Positions 34,795-45,612 of a stretch of 64,000 nt of DNA are shown here, piece after piece; the stretch's first letter is position 1; each line of letters begins with the position of its first letter. The notes under the pieces are model-generated. The model worked only from the letters and a program-made list of their open reading frames with translations, searched no databases and was not told the origin of the DNA. Source of the DNA: Pseudophaeomoniella oleicola (taxonomy: Eukaryota > Ascomycota > Eurotiomycetes > Phaeomoniellales > Phaeomoniellaceae); NCBI GenBank assembly GCA_003868215.1, contig QWDQ01000061.1, forward strand, positions 89,306 to 153,305, in the 5' to 3' direction. A program made the translations under genes and the position numbers.

Positions 34795-36992
34795 TCAAAC
34801 CCCGGCTTCTCTCATTGCTTCATCAAGCCAGTCAAGATCCATGTTCACTCCGACGTTCATATCTTCCCATCGCAGTTCTTCTGGGACATGAATACTACAC
34901 GCGCCGTCTTCGAATTCGGGCCCAGTCGCTCCGGCGAAGCTCGCTGATGGCTGCATAGGGACGGCCGGTTGATCCACAAAGACACCCAGAGGTGCCGTCG
35001 TTTGTGCATATACCATTGACACCGTGTTTGAAGAACCTTCATGGCTGATCCCGGTGCTGTTCGGACGATCTCGTATTGCCTTCAGGTCCAGAAGCATGGC
35101 TAGACGAGCGTTGATATGGGTATTGCCCCTATCAGCAATGCTTCGAAGCAACGCTATGGCCGCGTCTGAGGCGGCCACGTTGCTTTCGTCGGGCGGGAAA
35201 GCGACGTTGACCATGACGAGGACAAGCGCCGCTGAGAAGGCATGTTCTTGGTCCATAAATCCATAGACAGCTGAGACAAAGTCAGCACTGGTATGGTTGC
35301 CTTCTTTGCAGAGGGCCACGAACCAACTTGATTGTGTTTGAAGGCTTCTGTCATCATTTGAACAGTAGCATCTGCACTGGAGATGCACTTCTCAATTACC
35401 TTGACAGCATCCGGTGAGATGCCCGCCTTCCAATCCGCTACTCCAGTGGGATTGCTGCGAAGCCTTTTCCGAACGATGTGGTACAGCAATGGCCTGGCAG
35501 CCATGTTGATACATTGGTGATAATGCAGGAACATGGAAACAGATTCTCGGCGAATAGGATTTCCCATATTGGCATAATCCGATCTTATGTACTCAGGTAG
35601 TTCGTCAAACCAAGTGTTAAGGTCAGCGATAATGGCCTGCACTGATGTCATAAGATCCGTCCCAGACTGTTGGGCTTTCCTGTAGACGCCTTCCATGATT
35701 CTACCAAGAATCTTGGATAGCTGGGTATAGCAAGCAAGAACAGTGGCAGTGTACTTGTCGGATGCTACTTCAGGCAATTCCGATGGCATGCTGACCAGGA
35801 CATCTTGATCTGCTATCGTGATCGGGTTGCCTGACTTGATACAAATGATCCTGTCCATACTGTAGACAGACCACCAAACTCTTCGTCGATGTTCTCGTTC
35901 GGCCAAGTCGATCTGTGCATCGGCGACCTCCTGGTGTAAGCCCAGAGAGATAGCCATCCTCAATGCCACCCCAATCTTCTATAGTTAGTATCCATTCCAG
36001 CAAATGCAATCATTTGAACTCACGTAGAGGAACGCAGCATCGCGTCGATTCAAATTCTGCATATAATATCCAATAAGTCCAAGCACTTCGACAAACAAGA
36101 CCGACCCCGTCTCGTGGAGTTCTGGTAAGAATGCAAGCGCTTGTGTGAAGTAATTGAATCCCGGCGGTCCTTCATGGCCAGTCCATTGATTCAACGAATA
36201 CATTGTTCCGTAAGCAAACACCATGAATATTTGGGCATAAATCAGTCGATCTTCGATGTCGTCGAAGTCTGGCACCTGAGAATACACCCAGTCGATGCGG
36301 GTTGTGAAATCTTGTGGCCTTAGGAAGTTGAAGATCGTTCCGATATACATGTGCTGTGAGTTAAACAAGGTCCGTGCGTAATCGTAAGGTGGTAGTTGCG
36401 GCAGGATTGAAATAGATGCCCGTCGTGGCCACGGTGATACATTCTGAGGCGAGCTATTGTGTAGATGAATATCGCTTCCTAAGGGCTGTCTTGAGAAGCT
36501 GTCCTTGAAGAGACGTTCTCCGAAGCTGGTCGAGGATGAATCATTGATGGTCAAGTCCTGTAAGTCGTCCAGCCAGGACACATCGGCAGCGGAGTCATCG
36601 TTCGATGTCGTCCTCGATAACGTTTGGTCATTCGCAGCAGGATAGTCCCGAACTATCGTAGGTCAACGCTATCGTCTGTTGAACGGATGAGAGATCTCAA
36701 ACCTCGTCTGATATGTGCTTGTGCCTCAAGTTCATTGAAATACCTTTGGCCTAATCAGCTGAAGTACTATCGGTGAACATAGACAGGTCGCCCACCTTTC
36801 CGATACCAAGATCTTCCGGTCACTGGATGCATAGACGCATCTCAAACGTCTCTGCTCGCAGAATGGACATGGATGTCCTCCGAGACATTTCTGTTTTCTT
36901 CTCCTGCATGTGTTGCAGGCTAAAGGCGTTCGCTTGTAAGGGTCAGCCCGGGTATTCTGCCGGACGCTATCGAGACTTCCTGGGGATGCCAT
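34795..36992 (-). CDS. Zn2Cys6 transcription factor with fungal_trans domain
   Basis: Read right to left, exons 36992-36796, 36743-36703, 36652-36024, 35978-35324 and 35270-34795 give 665 residues. The zinc cluster is near the N-terminus, with Cys 26, 29, 36, 42, 45 and 52 spaced C-x2-C-x6-C-x5-C-x2-C-x6-C, and is followed by a short dimerisation-type helix (RYFNELEAQAHIRR). The middle has the fungal-specific transcription factor signature (MAISLGLHQE.., then EREHRRRVWWSVYSMDR). All four introns (45-53 bp) keep the frame; the last uses GTTCGT as donor, chosen because it restores AVYGFMD in frame. These proteins act in the nucleus as regulators of carbon, nitrogen or secondary metabolism. The target cannot be read from sequence. 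No biosynthetic genes lie beside it. Confidence 0.9.
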
Positions 36993-37686
36993 GCTTCACG
37001 CGGGGGGGATGCCATGGATGAAGTCAACCGGAAGTGCCAGATCCACATCTAATATACATGTTTTCGATCCTCATCCCGATCATCGACCTTGGAGTGCACT
37101 GCGGAGACAGAATTGTGGATGTAGTTGGACGGCTCGCTTTGGCGACGCTACCGACGAGATCGGGATCCGTACCGTAGTAGGCGCAGGTGGCTTTAGGTGG
37201 CTTTGCTCCGCGACAGAACCGAAAGTGACCTTAGATTGTGACTGGACGACAGCGAAATCAGTATCAGTACCAGTGTCATTGCCGTTGTATCAATATCGAT
37301 TCCTCGGGCAAGATTTGGGGAATCTGGGTTCGTAATACTATTTTACTAAATATCCATGTAATGACATTCTACGAAAGAAAAAAAAAAGTATTATGATTCT
37401 AAGAGTTGTTTTATAGCTGTTACTGTAAAAGCGCATATACAAACCCGCTTTCTGATGTAGTATAATAATCAAGATTGATTTAACATGTGAAATGATTACA
37501 GTTTCCTGGCATAACAATATCAGGGTCATACTTCACATCAACAATCGCTGTCTCTGGAGGTACTTCCCATTGCTGGTGTCGCAGCGCGAAGTTGCGTTAT
37601 GTGTTCCGTGGTCGGCGCAGTCACATTTGGCTCTTACAGCTCATCGATTGATTCACCGGTAGTGATGAAGGCGCGATACTGGATCT
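36993..37686. other. Intergenic, nothing recognised
   Basis: Upstream of the Zn2Cys6 gene and downstream of the APH-like gene, both on the minus strand. AT-rich around 37340-37510. No repeat or gene was seen. Confidence 0.5.
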
Positions 37687-38502
37687 TCATAGTTGTTGGC
37701 CCTGGTCTACTGCTCCTGGTTGATCAAATTGCTCCCATAGAGCACGTTCAGCAGCCAGTTCGTCGTCATATCGGGGTATGGCATGCCTTAATTCGGCATA
37801 CCAGTCGGGAGTGTCAAGGAGTCCAAAATGTGCCTTTGTATATTCCCAATATTCCGGGTACCATCCAGCGAATTGCCAGTCAACGATGGCAGCACTCTTG
37901 CAATTCCACACGATGAGATTCCGTGGGCAAATGTCTGCGTGGGAGAAGCAGGATCTGTATTGACGAGTGTGGCACTGGGTGACAGACTCACCATAAACCT
38001 TTGTACAATCTTCCAACGGGATATGTCCACGAAGAAAGGAATGGAATTCTTCATCGCTGGCATAAGGGCCGAAGACATTATCCTCCACCCGGTAATCAAG
38101 GCATTTTCCAAGCTCCACTGAAGCGACAATACCGTTTTGTGGCGGTTCGAGAGCTCGAAGTTGATCGATATAGGCAGCTACCTGCTCAACGATTGCATGT
38201 TTCTCAGCAGGTGATAAAACATTGCCAGCCCAAAGAGCTTGGAGGGTGTCGCCTTGGATATATTCCATCTCGATGTAAAGGCGTCCGTCAAGGCTGTAGG
38301 TTCTATGAACCTTTGGTACAGGGATAGTGGTAGATTGTGCTATGTATTTCAATGCTTCCAGCTCCACCGATTTACATGGGCCTTTGACGATTCGGGCAGT
38401 GCTCACTCTCACTACGCTCGGTCCTAAAGAATCAAAACACTTTGTCCCTAGCCAAAGCTGCGCTCGAAGACAAAGGGATCTTATTTGCTCGAAGGAGGGC
38501 AT
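37687..38502 (-). CDS. APH-like phosphotransferase-fold protein
   Basis: A single exon of 271 residues. A beta-rich N-lobe (RIVKGPCKSVELEALKYIA, VPKVHRTYSLDGRLYIEMEYI) is followed by the catalytic-loop equivalent FSHADICPRNLIV and the metal-binding AIVDWQFAGWYP, then a Trp/Tyr-rich end. This is the layout of the APH/choline-kinase-like family that is greatly expanded in filamentous fungi. The catalytic loop reads HADICPRN instead of HGDxxxxN: the second Asp position and the Asn are kept, the Gly is Ala. Activity is therefore possible but unproven. The first ~45 residues are shorter than in many homologues, so an upstream exon could be missing, though none was convincing in the 860 bp before it. 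Substrate unknown. Confidence 0.8.
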   Translation of the reverse strand: MPSFEQIRSLCLRAQLWLGTKCFDSLGPSVVRVSTARIVKGPCKSVELEALKYIAQSTTIPVPKVHRTYSLDGRLYIEMEYIQGDTLQALWAGNVLSPAEKHAIVEQVAAYIDQLRALEPPQNGIVASVELGKCLDYRVEDNVFGPYASDEEFHSFLRGHIPLEDCTKVYGESVTQCHTRQYRSCFSHADICPRNLIVWNCKSAAIVDWQFAGWYPEYWEYTKAHFGLLDTPDWYAELRHAIPRYDDELAAERALWEQFDQPGAVDQGQQL

Positions 38503-39368
38503 CGTAGGAAGGGGATTGGGCGAAAGTGAAAGCTAAAGCCAGCAGGCATAGGTGCCTTGATGGAAGGTGAATAAGTGTCGCAAGAAACAATGGCCCGAAG
38601 ACCATCTCTCTATCCGGTCTCGCGCAGATATCACTCGTTGACCATTGCCATTCCAATATACGCTCAACGGCTGATAGTCAATGGAAAGTTCATGCCAGAA
38701 AAGTGGTAACATCATAGGATGGTCGATAGATGTTGTTGGACAAGGATCCCCACCAAAATCATGGACATCACCGGTCATCTCGGCCGTTGCAGTAGAAGCT
38801 TCAACATCCCCTAAATTTGGACTTGGTCAAGGTTGCTGTGGTGGTTGATGATCACTGTCGAGTCCAAAGGTGAAGATTTGACTAACATAAGGGTTTCTAT
38901 TCTTCCGTCTTCATTCGATGAGCTGTTTTTCGTGTTTATTAAGTGCCTCAGAGAAAGCAATGAGGACTCCGTGGTGACGTCGAGCCTGGGAGCTGAGGTA
39001 CGAGATCTCCTTGAGAAGATCACGAGCAGCTTCAAAGGCGTCAAAGGTCTCGATTGTTGAACCGGATTCCTATACGATGAGAGTGATTCCGTTATGATCG
39101 CTTCGCAAGGATCTGAAGGCGGTTCCGTTGCACACAACACGTGATCGGCATGCAATCCCGATCAGAAACTACAGATTGGCGGGTTAGTCCGACCATGCCG
39201 TTGATATGATCCTGATATGGTCCTGATACGGGTTTGATATGGCTACCTGAGGTAGTCGTATGATGTGGCTCAGCCTTATTTAGGCCCACCAGCTATCGTA
39301 GCAAGCGTAATGGACGTTCTTGAGCATTCCAGGCGGCCCTGATCTGTTGACAACATACAGCATCAACC
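38503..39368. other. Divergent promoter region (APH-like / DUF1445)
   Basis: Open frames of 81 and 114 codons on the minus strand have no recognisable domain or splice path into the APH-like gene. CACGTG occurs once (around 39140), 230 bp upstream of the DUF1445 start. A short direct repeat of GATATGGTCCTGATA type lies near 39205-39240. Confidence 0.5.
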
Positions 39369-40375
39369 ATGGGGAGTATAGCACTCGAACCGTACTCGAA
39401 CGGCCTCAGCGTTCGCGAGGCCTGTAGACGGGGTATCTACAGTCAGGTCACCGCTGGTCTTGCACCATCACATATCCAAGCGAACCTCATCGTCCTCCCA
39501 TCTCGATATGCAACAGACTTTCGCCTCCTCTGTCTCCGAAATCAAGCACCGTGCTCACTGGTTGCCGAGTCCAAGTCTCTCGGTAACTACAACGAGCTAA
39601 GATCATGGCTCCCTGGTGTATCCGGTGCATCCATCGCCGCTGATCTTGACATCCGCGGTGACTGTCCTAAATACACCATTTACAATGACGGCAAACTCAT
39701 GTCGGTGCAAGAGAACATCCTTACAGAATGGACAGAAGACCATGTAGCCTTTCTAGTCGGCTGCTCCTACAGTTTCGAAACCGCCCTCACAAAGGCCGGA
39801 CTGACCCCTCCCCACGTCTTATACAATCGAAACGTAGCAATGTACAGAACAAGCATTCCGCTCTGTCCAGCGGGCGTATTCACCGGTTCAACCTACGTCG
39901 TCTCTATGCGTGTCTACCGCCAATCCCAAATCCAAACGGCCCGGGACGTCACAAAACCGTACTCGGCGACGCACGGTGAACCACTCGCCTGGGATTGGGA
40001 CGGCGCCAGCAGGATCGGCATCAAAGACGTCGCTACACCAGAATGGGGTGATCCGCCTGTTACCCCCGACGGAATACTGTTCACTCAAGAATTCTCGCGA
40101 CAGCAAGAGAGGGAGGACGATCCGTACGTCCCCGTGTTCTGGGGTTGCGGTGTCACGCCTCAAGAAGCCGTCATGAGAGCCCATTTGAAAGGTACCGTGA
40201 TGGGACATGTAAGTACCCAAAAACACCTAGCTGGCCTAGAATTCCCCGCTCTCTCTCGAAAAGCCTTTCTGCCTTCTCTAACAACGTTGATCTAATTGTA
40301 CATTAGGCACCGGGCCACATGCTACTACTCGACATCAAGGAAGACGAAATGTTGGAGAAGACTCGACTCGAATGA
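39369..40375 (+). CDS. DUF1445 / D-glutamate cyclase-like putative hydro-lyase
   Basis: Exons 39369-40208 and 40307-40375 (98-bp intron, GTAAGT..CATTAG) give 302 residues. The family signatures are strong: ANLIVLPSRYATDFRLLCLRN near the start, then VAFLVGCSYSFE, NVAMYRTSIPLCPAG, MRVY and VFWGCGVTPQEAVM, ending in APGHMLLLDI. The small second exon is needed for that conserved APGHM end. Bacterial members are annotated as putative hydro-lyases (YcsI/UPF0317). The mammalian relative DGLUCY converts D-glutamate to 5-oxo-D-proline, so a role in D-amino-acid or related acid metabolism is plausible. The substrate here is unknown. No targeting signal was seen. Confidence 0.92.
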
Positions 40376-41603
40376 TATGACCGCGAATGATAAACATGTT
40401 ACTCTCACTTACTGCCTGCTATTAGCGTGATAGCCTAGTTTATAGTTATAGCATAACATTACAAGAACCGAACCTTCTCCCCTCGTTCGTATAGGTTCCT
40501 GAGTTTCGACCATCGGCACCTAAATACCCGTATTTCATATATACCTTCTCTCTGCCGCGGCGTGTGAAAGGAAGTCAGAGGTATCTATTCCAATCGCTCA
40601 ACACGATAATACCAATCTTGTCATCATCCCTCCGTTCCGACAACAACGCCCCCCTACGCAGCCAGTCTGATAAGTGAGTGACAACGCGTCACTAGGTATC
40701 CATCACCGTCTTCGAGGTTTTCTCCCAGAAACCCCGTTCAGACTCAGGTATATTCCCTCGTTTTCTTTTTTGCCAGTTGCCCATGAATCCTCCCCTCCAT
40801 ACTCATGTCCCTCCCTTCCCCCAATGACACTTCTCTCAAAGTTGAGGCAATTGCCAATGATAATCTCTTGTTACGATCTGAGGGACATATTGAAGGTGGG
40901 CAAGTTGGAGAATCAGCTTGACACGTTATATATGTTGCGGTGAATGGGAGTGGGCAGTAGTCACGTGATCTTGACTCTGTTCTGGAGATTGGCTGACATT
41001 TCATCATTTTTCCAGGCTTTAATTTCTTGATGCTGAACGCTCTTTTGACATTTGGACTTTTGCTGGCCGGCGAACTCTCCCTCTGAATCATGCTCGATAT
41101 GCCTGCCGGCTTTGCTGACAAGCTTGTATCTGACGTGGTGGTGTAAACAGCGAGAGCGACGGCATAGTTGTAGATGCAATGTATACCTCATATACTGTAT
41201 CCGGTAGATCTGTTCAATGATGATAACAAGAGTCCCTTTTGTAACATCCGCATAACTGTTTACTCGACCTTATATCTCCCAAGGAGGCTGTGCTGGGGAA
41301 ATGTGTACATAAGGAATGAAAAGTGGGAAGACTTGCTGTTGATCTCGATAGGTATTCGTCATTTTAGTCATTTCGTATTGGGATATGTAGAGCGAATGTT
41401 GCTGCTCTATAGGCAGGACACTGCAAATCGTTTCTAAATAAAAACAAGGGAGGAGAAGAGAAAAAGAGAGAACGTGGGAGAGGGTGGAAGTGGCAGAAAG
41501 CGACCGGTATGATTGGGCAAAGCAAAACCAAGCGAGACCAGAGACGGCCACGCTTTTTCTCCTTTGCTGTTACCAGCGGTGCACTCCAGCGACCGAGCTT
41601 GGT
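40376..41603. other. Convergent intergenic region, nothing recognised
   Basis: Between the DUF1445 gene and the minus-strand permease, whose 3' ends face each other. One TCACGTGA palindrome lies near 40961. No 12-mer palindrome, repeat array or supported gene. Confidence 0.5.
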
Positions 41604-43123
41604 TCACAAATGGTATTTGAAATCCACAGACCTATCGCCATCACGGACTTTCCTCGTGTCTTCGATCTCCCCACTCGCGATCTTCTCCTTCGTCTTGTTC
41701 TGACTCCAGATGTAGTACACCTTTATGCAGACCATAATTTGCGAAAACACAAGTGCGCCGAGCGAGAACGAGTGGCCGAGGACATAGGGCGCCTCCCGAT
41801 AGATCTGACCAGCGACGATACCTGCCGTGTTGCCGATTGTTTGCTGAAAGCCCACGGCGGTCGCGCGACGGTAATGTGGTGCGAAGTTGACTGATAGCCA
41901 AGTCATGTTGGTACCAGGTCCTGTGCAATAGGCAATTACAATGAGGTAGGTAGCGAAGTACTTGACACCGTTGCTTGAGACGGTAAGGAGGATGATGTAG
42001 CCAATTATGCCGATGATGTTGCCGGCGAAGAGGAATGGGGAACGGATGACGAGACGGTCGGAGGCATAGGCTGCGATGTAGAACATCAAGGCGCCAAAGA
42101 CGTAGACGGGAATCGTAAGGTAGTTGCTCTGTAGACTGTTGTAGCCGGAAGCTCTAAGAATACTGGGGAGGAAGGTCGAAAAGCCGTATAGTACAATGTC
42201 CTGACAGAACTGGATGATACCGCTGAGGTACACCTTGGGATCTCGCAGTGCGATCTTGGCTTCTCGCCAATCGAACTTGTCACTCCCTTGGTATTGACTG
42301 GCTTGGGCGCGGCGGATGAGCATCATCTCCTTCTCTTCGGGGTTTAGAAACCAAGCTTGGGATGGATCAGTCGGAAGACCGAACCAGACAATGGGTGCGA
42401 TGATGATAGAACAACAGCCTTCGATAATGTACACCCAACGCCAACCTGGATAGCCAGCGGCGTTGATCTGTAACAGTGCGTACGCCAGAAGCCCACCGAA
42501 AGCACCACTCAAGGCTGTACAGCTGAAAAGATATGCTATCCGCTTAGCCAACTCTTCTCGCTTGTACACCATGGTCAAATACAGAGTCAGTCCTGGGAAA
42601 AGGCCTGCCTCACAACATCCTAAGAGCAGACGAGTGGCGTAAAGCCCGCCGGGGTTCTGGACGAAACCTGAAAATATCGTCACGAGAGACCACACGGTGC
42701 AAAGGCCAGCCAGGAGCACCTTCGGGGTCAATTTCTTAAGAAGAATAGCGAGCGGAGTTTCGAAGGTAACGTATGTCGCATAGAAAATGGACACAGCTGC
42801 ACTGAACTGGTTCGTGCTCGCTCCGATGTCTTCTGGCATACCGGCGACCCTCACATTGCCTAAAAGAGCTATCAGTCCATGGATTCGAAATGATTGAAAA
42901 CGAACATCTTACCAATATTACTTCTATCGAGGAAACACGTGAGGTATAACACTGCGATTATAGGAACAAAGGCAAGATCCAGTTTGGCCAGCAGTTTGCG
43001 CTCTTTGGCAGGGTCGAGAGTCAGGTCACTTGGAGCTTCCCATGCGGCGCCTTGGGATTGGGAGGGAGTCTTCTCCATGTCGCTCTGGACGACCTTCTCG
43101 TCGGTTGTATGTGCGTCTGCCAT
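41604..43123 (-). CDS. MFS transporter, Dal5/allantoate-permease (anion:cation symporter) type
   Basis: Read right to left, exons 43123-42913 and 42859-41604 (53-bp intron GTAAGA..TTTTAG) give 488 residues and about 12 membrane spans. The first span ends in CFLDRSNIGNVRVAGM, the hallmark of the fungal Dal5/Tna1/Vht1 group. The cytoplasmic loop after span 2 and the YPGWRWVYIIEG segment before span 6 are typical. The intron splits the conserved SNIG-N junction, which confirms it. Members import allantoate, ureidosuccinate, nicotinate, biotin or pantothenate with protons across the plasma membrane; which one applies here cannot be told. Seven HGATAR sites lie 280-600 bp upstream (43400-43724), compatible with nitrogen (AreA/NIT2) control as for DAL5. 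Confidence 0.93.
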
Positions 43124-44310
43124 CGTAACCTATTCGATATACTCGGTAGGGCTATAGGACTCGAAGTGTGGAAAGGGAAAGGGCGTGGAAGAGTATTATA
43201 AAATCAAATCAGATCCAAACGTCAACGAGCACCCTTCCTTTCCCGGCCTTGTTCAGTGCACTGTGCTCCCAGTTGCCGCAAGTGTGGTGACAGATCGGAA
43301 GGTCAGGCCGATCACTACCGCAAACTACAATTCGGGCCTCCTGGGCCATTGGGAAACAAGCACAACGGACGGCTAGCCAACGGCAGTGTGGATCAACCAT
43401 GATAGGTATTGCTGATAAGAGCTTGACGAAAGCTGTCGAGAGTACATGGTACAAATAGTAACGGCAGGCCAATCATCGTTATCAGGTCCAGACTCGGAAA
43501 GATGAGAAGATCGGGAATTTCTAACAGTAAATGCGGTTTGTCGAGATTAAGGTGAGATAGAGGGAGAGGAGATAGGAAATGGTCGTTGAAATCCGCAGGA
43601 AATAGTAACCTGGCGGTAACCTGACCTTCTCGCCCTTTGATCCTTATCATCCATCTTAGACTCCCCCATACTACGATACTACGTACTAAGTTACGTAGTA
43701 ATTAATTATATCCTCATCTTATCGGGTGCAGCAATCGGGCCGAGGCAGGGTGAGGCTTGGCAGCTCTCTCAGCTTTCCTGTGTCGCATGAGCCTTTCTCC
43801 GGACTTGCACATAAGAAAGACACGGGCCAAGTCAGCAAGACTAATAACTGTAGCAGCCTCAGCAGCCTCAGCAGTCAGAGAAGTCATCTCATTTAGAAGC
43901 AAGAAGGCAGAGTTATGGAAAGCTGACATTGGAGGAGCTGGTCTGTTGGGAAGATAAAAAAGGTATGTATATATTGAGATGATATTGACAAGTCGGAGCT
44001 GGATAAAAAGAGTGTATGAGGGTCAGTCATAATATGTCTTCGCTGGCTGCTCTGATGCTATATGCACACAAACAAAAGATTCTCAATTGACTCTTTTCGC
44101 CTTTTCCACTTTTCTCACTGTTTGGCTGTCTTCGGGACATGAGGTCATGCAAGAGCCATCACCTCCCCCAATGCTTCCCTCTGTTTCTCTCTTTTCATAT
44201 GGAATCGCTGTTCGTGCGCTGCATAGCTAGGTATGTTTGTCTAAAGTTGGGCAAATTGACCCGGCATTTGCGCTGCAGCCGGCGCACGACCAACTGCTTT
44301 GCTTCTCTGT
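43124..44310. other. Intergenic: permease promoter with GATA sites
   Basis: Seven HGATAR motifs on either strand (43400, 43413, 43479, 43555, 43570, 43644, 43719) lie upstream of the permease. Related TACTACGTACTA and TTACGTAGTAA sequences lie at 43677-43701. A CAGCCTCAGCAGCCTCAG short repeat is near 43855. No gene was seen. Confidence 0.55.
43400..43724 (-). promoter_or_regulatory. Cluster of GATA-factor sites upstream of the Dal5-type permease
   Basis: Seven matches to HGATAR occur in 325 bp, against roughly one expected by chance on two strands. Nitrogen-source transporters in fungi are commonly controlled by AreA/NIT2 through such sites. Function is inferred. Confidence 0.45.
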
Positions 44311-44941
44311 TCATGCAACTTTTGCGACATCGGTGACCAGATACGCTTCAACGTATACCAATGATTCGTTCTTCCGGCTGGGATTGACAGATGCCAGGAT
44401 ATATCCATTCCGCAGCATAGCGTACTTCTCGCCTCCGCCAATGCTAATCTCCTGGAGTCATGTCAGCTTGAGGACCCCAGAATGCAACAGGAGCAACACT
44501 TACGATACGGGTGACTTGCGCGGCCCGTGTACCGGTTCCCGTCTCGTGGATAGTGAAAGGGTAGCCATCTTCGGTATGGCCATACAGATCAATCGTTGGT
44601 TGCTGGATGGTGCCGTTGTAGATACTTGGGTATGCGAGACCGCCGAGGATAGTAGCATTGATGGCCGGGCCCGTCACATGTCCCGCGAGGATGGGCTCGT
44701 CCACCATAACACCTCCAGTGATGTTGATCGGCCTGGACGGCTCGCCCACCGATAGTTGCGCAGAGAGGAGGTATTCAAGGGCAAAGGGAAACGATGAACT
44801 CTCCATGGTCATAGCTCTGGACGACACATCTCTCGATCCAAGGATGCTTCTAGTCGGTTGAGCTCGACAAGCTGGAACATGAAGCAGGTGCAGGGTAAGG
44901 AAAGAAACAATGGAAACGAGAAGACTCTGTGCGAAATACAT
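44311..44941 (-). CDS. Secreted DUF3237-family protein
   Basis: Read right to left, exons 44941-44504 and 44451-44311 (52-bp intron GTAAGT..ACTCCAG) give 192 residues. The first ~27 residues are a signal peptide (hydrophobic LLVSIVSFLTLHLLHV, then Ala-Cys-Arg-Ala). The mature part has the DUF3237 beta-barrel pattern: FALEYLLSAQLSVGEP, RPINITGGVM, GPAINATILGGLAYP, then GGGEKYAMLRNGYI in exon 2. Three N-glycosylation sequons (NIT, NAT, NGT) fit a secreted protein. The function of the family is not established. A TATA box lies 116 bp upstream of the start, consistent with a regulated gene. Confidence 0.85.
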
Positions 44942-45612
44942 CTTGGTAATGAATCGTGGACTACTTCGTCAGGGGAATTCAAACAATGCCGTCTTGCAGT
45001 GTGATGTTGTCCGTCTGTAGGGACATGTCATGCAAGAAGTCCGGGGGACCACGATACTTTATATAGAAGACAACAGCTTGGATACACACGTCAGCGACTG
45101 TCATAGTCTTCTCGCCCCAAAGACTTAGAATGAGGGGAAAGCCAATGGTTGGATGCTGGTCGGCGAGCTTCCAACATTTTTATCACATCCCGTAAAATTG
45201 ATGGACCTGTCGATCATTGGGGTAGGGGTAGCTTGGAAGACTAGAGGCGCCTCCGTAGCGATGATCAGACATGGTGAGCATGTTGCACGGGAGGTGATGC
45301 TGTTGCTGCTATACCTCTCTTTGTGAAGAAGTCAAGAACCTTCATAGGTCTCGCAACTTTACACCCAAATCGGGTAAAGCGTGATATGGTACTTGGGTAG
45401 CGCACCTGCTTACGTGCGTATGCCCTGGCAGTCATCATCACAAGCTTTCAGCTATTACTACGGCCCCCGTTTGTGCAGCGGAATACATGCCAAATCCAGT
45501 CAGTCGATAATGGTTTGATGATGCTCCTCACGGCATGTCCAGCGAAGATCTACAGCGCTATCGAAATGCATGTATACGTTACTGTCCATGATGTATCTAT
45601 CGAGTATGTATA
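44942..45612. other. Intergenic: promoter of the DUF3237 gene
   Basis: This contains a minus-strand TATA box (45057-45066). Otherwise nothing was recognised. It also includes the 3' flank of the next Zn2Cys6 gene. Confidence 0.5.
45057..45066 (-). promoter_or_regulatory. TATA box of the DUF3237 gene
   Basis: It reads CTATATAAAG on the minus strand, 116 bp before the start codon, a usual distance for a fungal core promoter. Confidence 0.55.

Noticed and set aside
38533-39155. 81- and 114-codon minus-strand frames upstream of the APH-like gene
   Set aside because: Considered as missing first exons, but no splice path gives a recognisable N-lobe.
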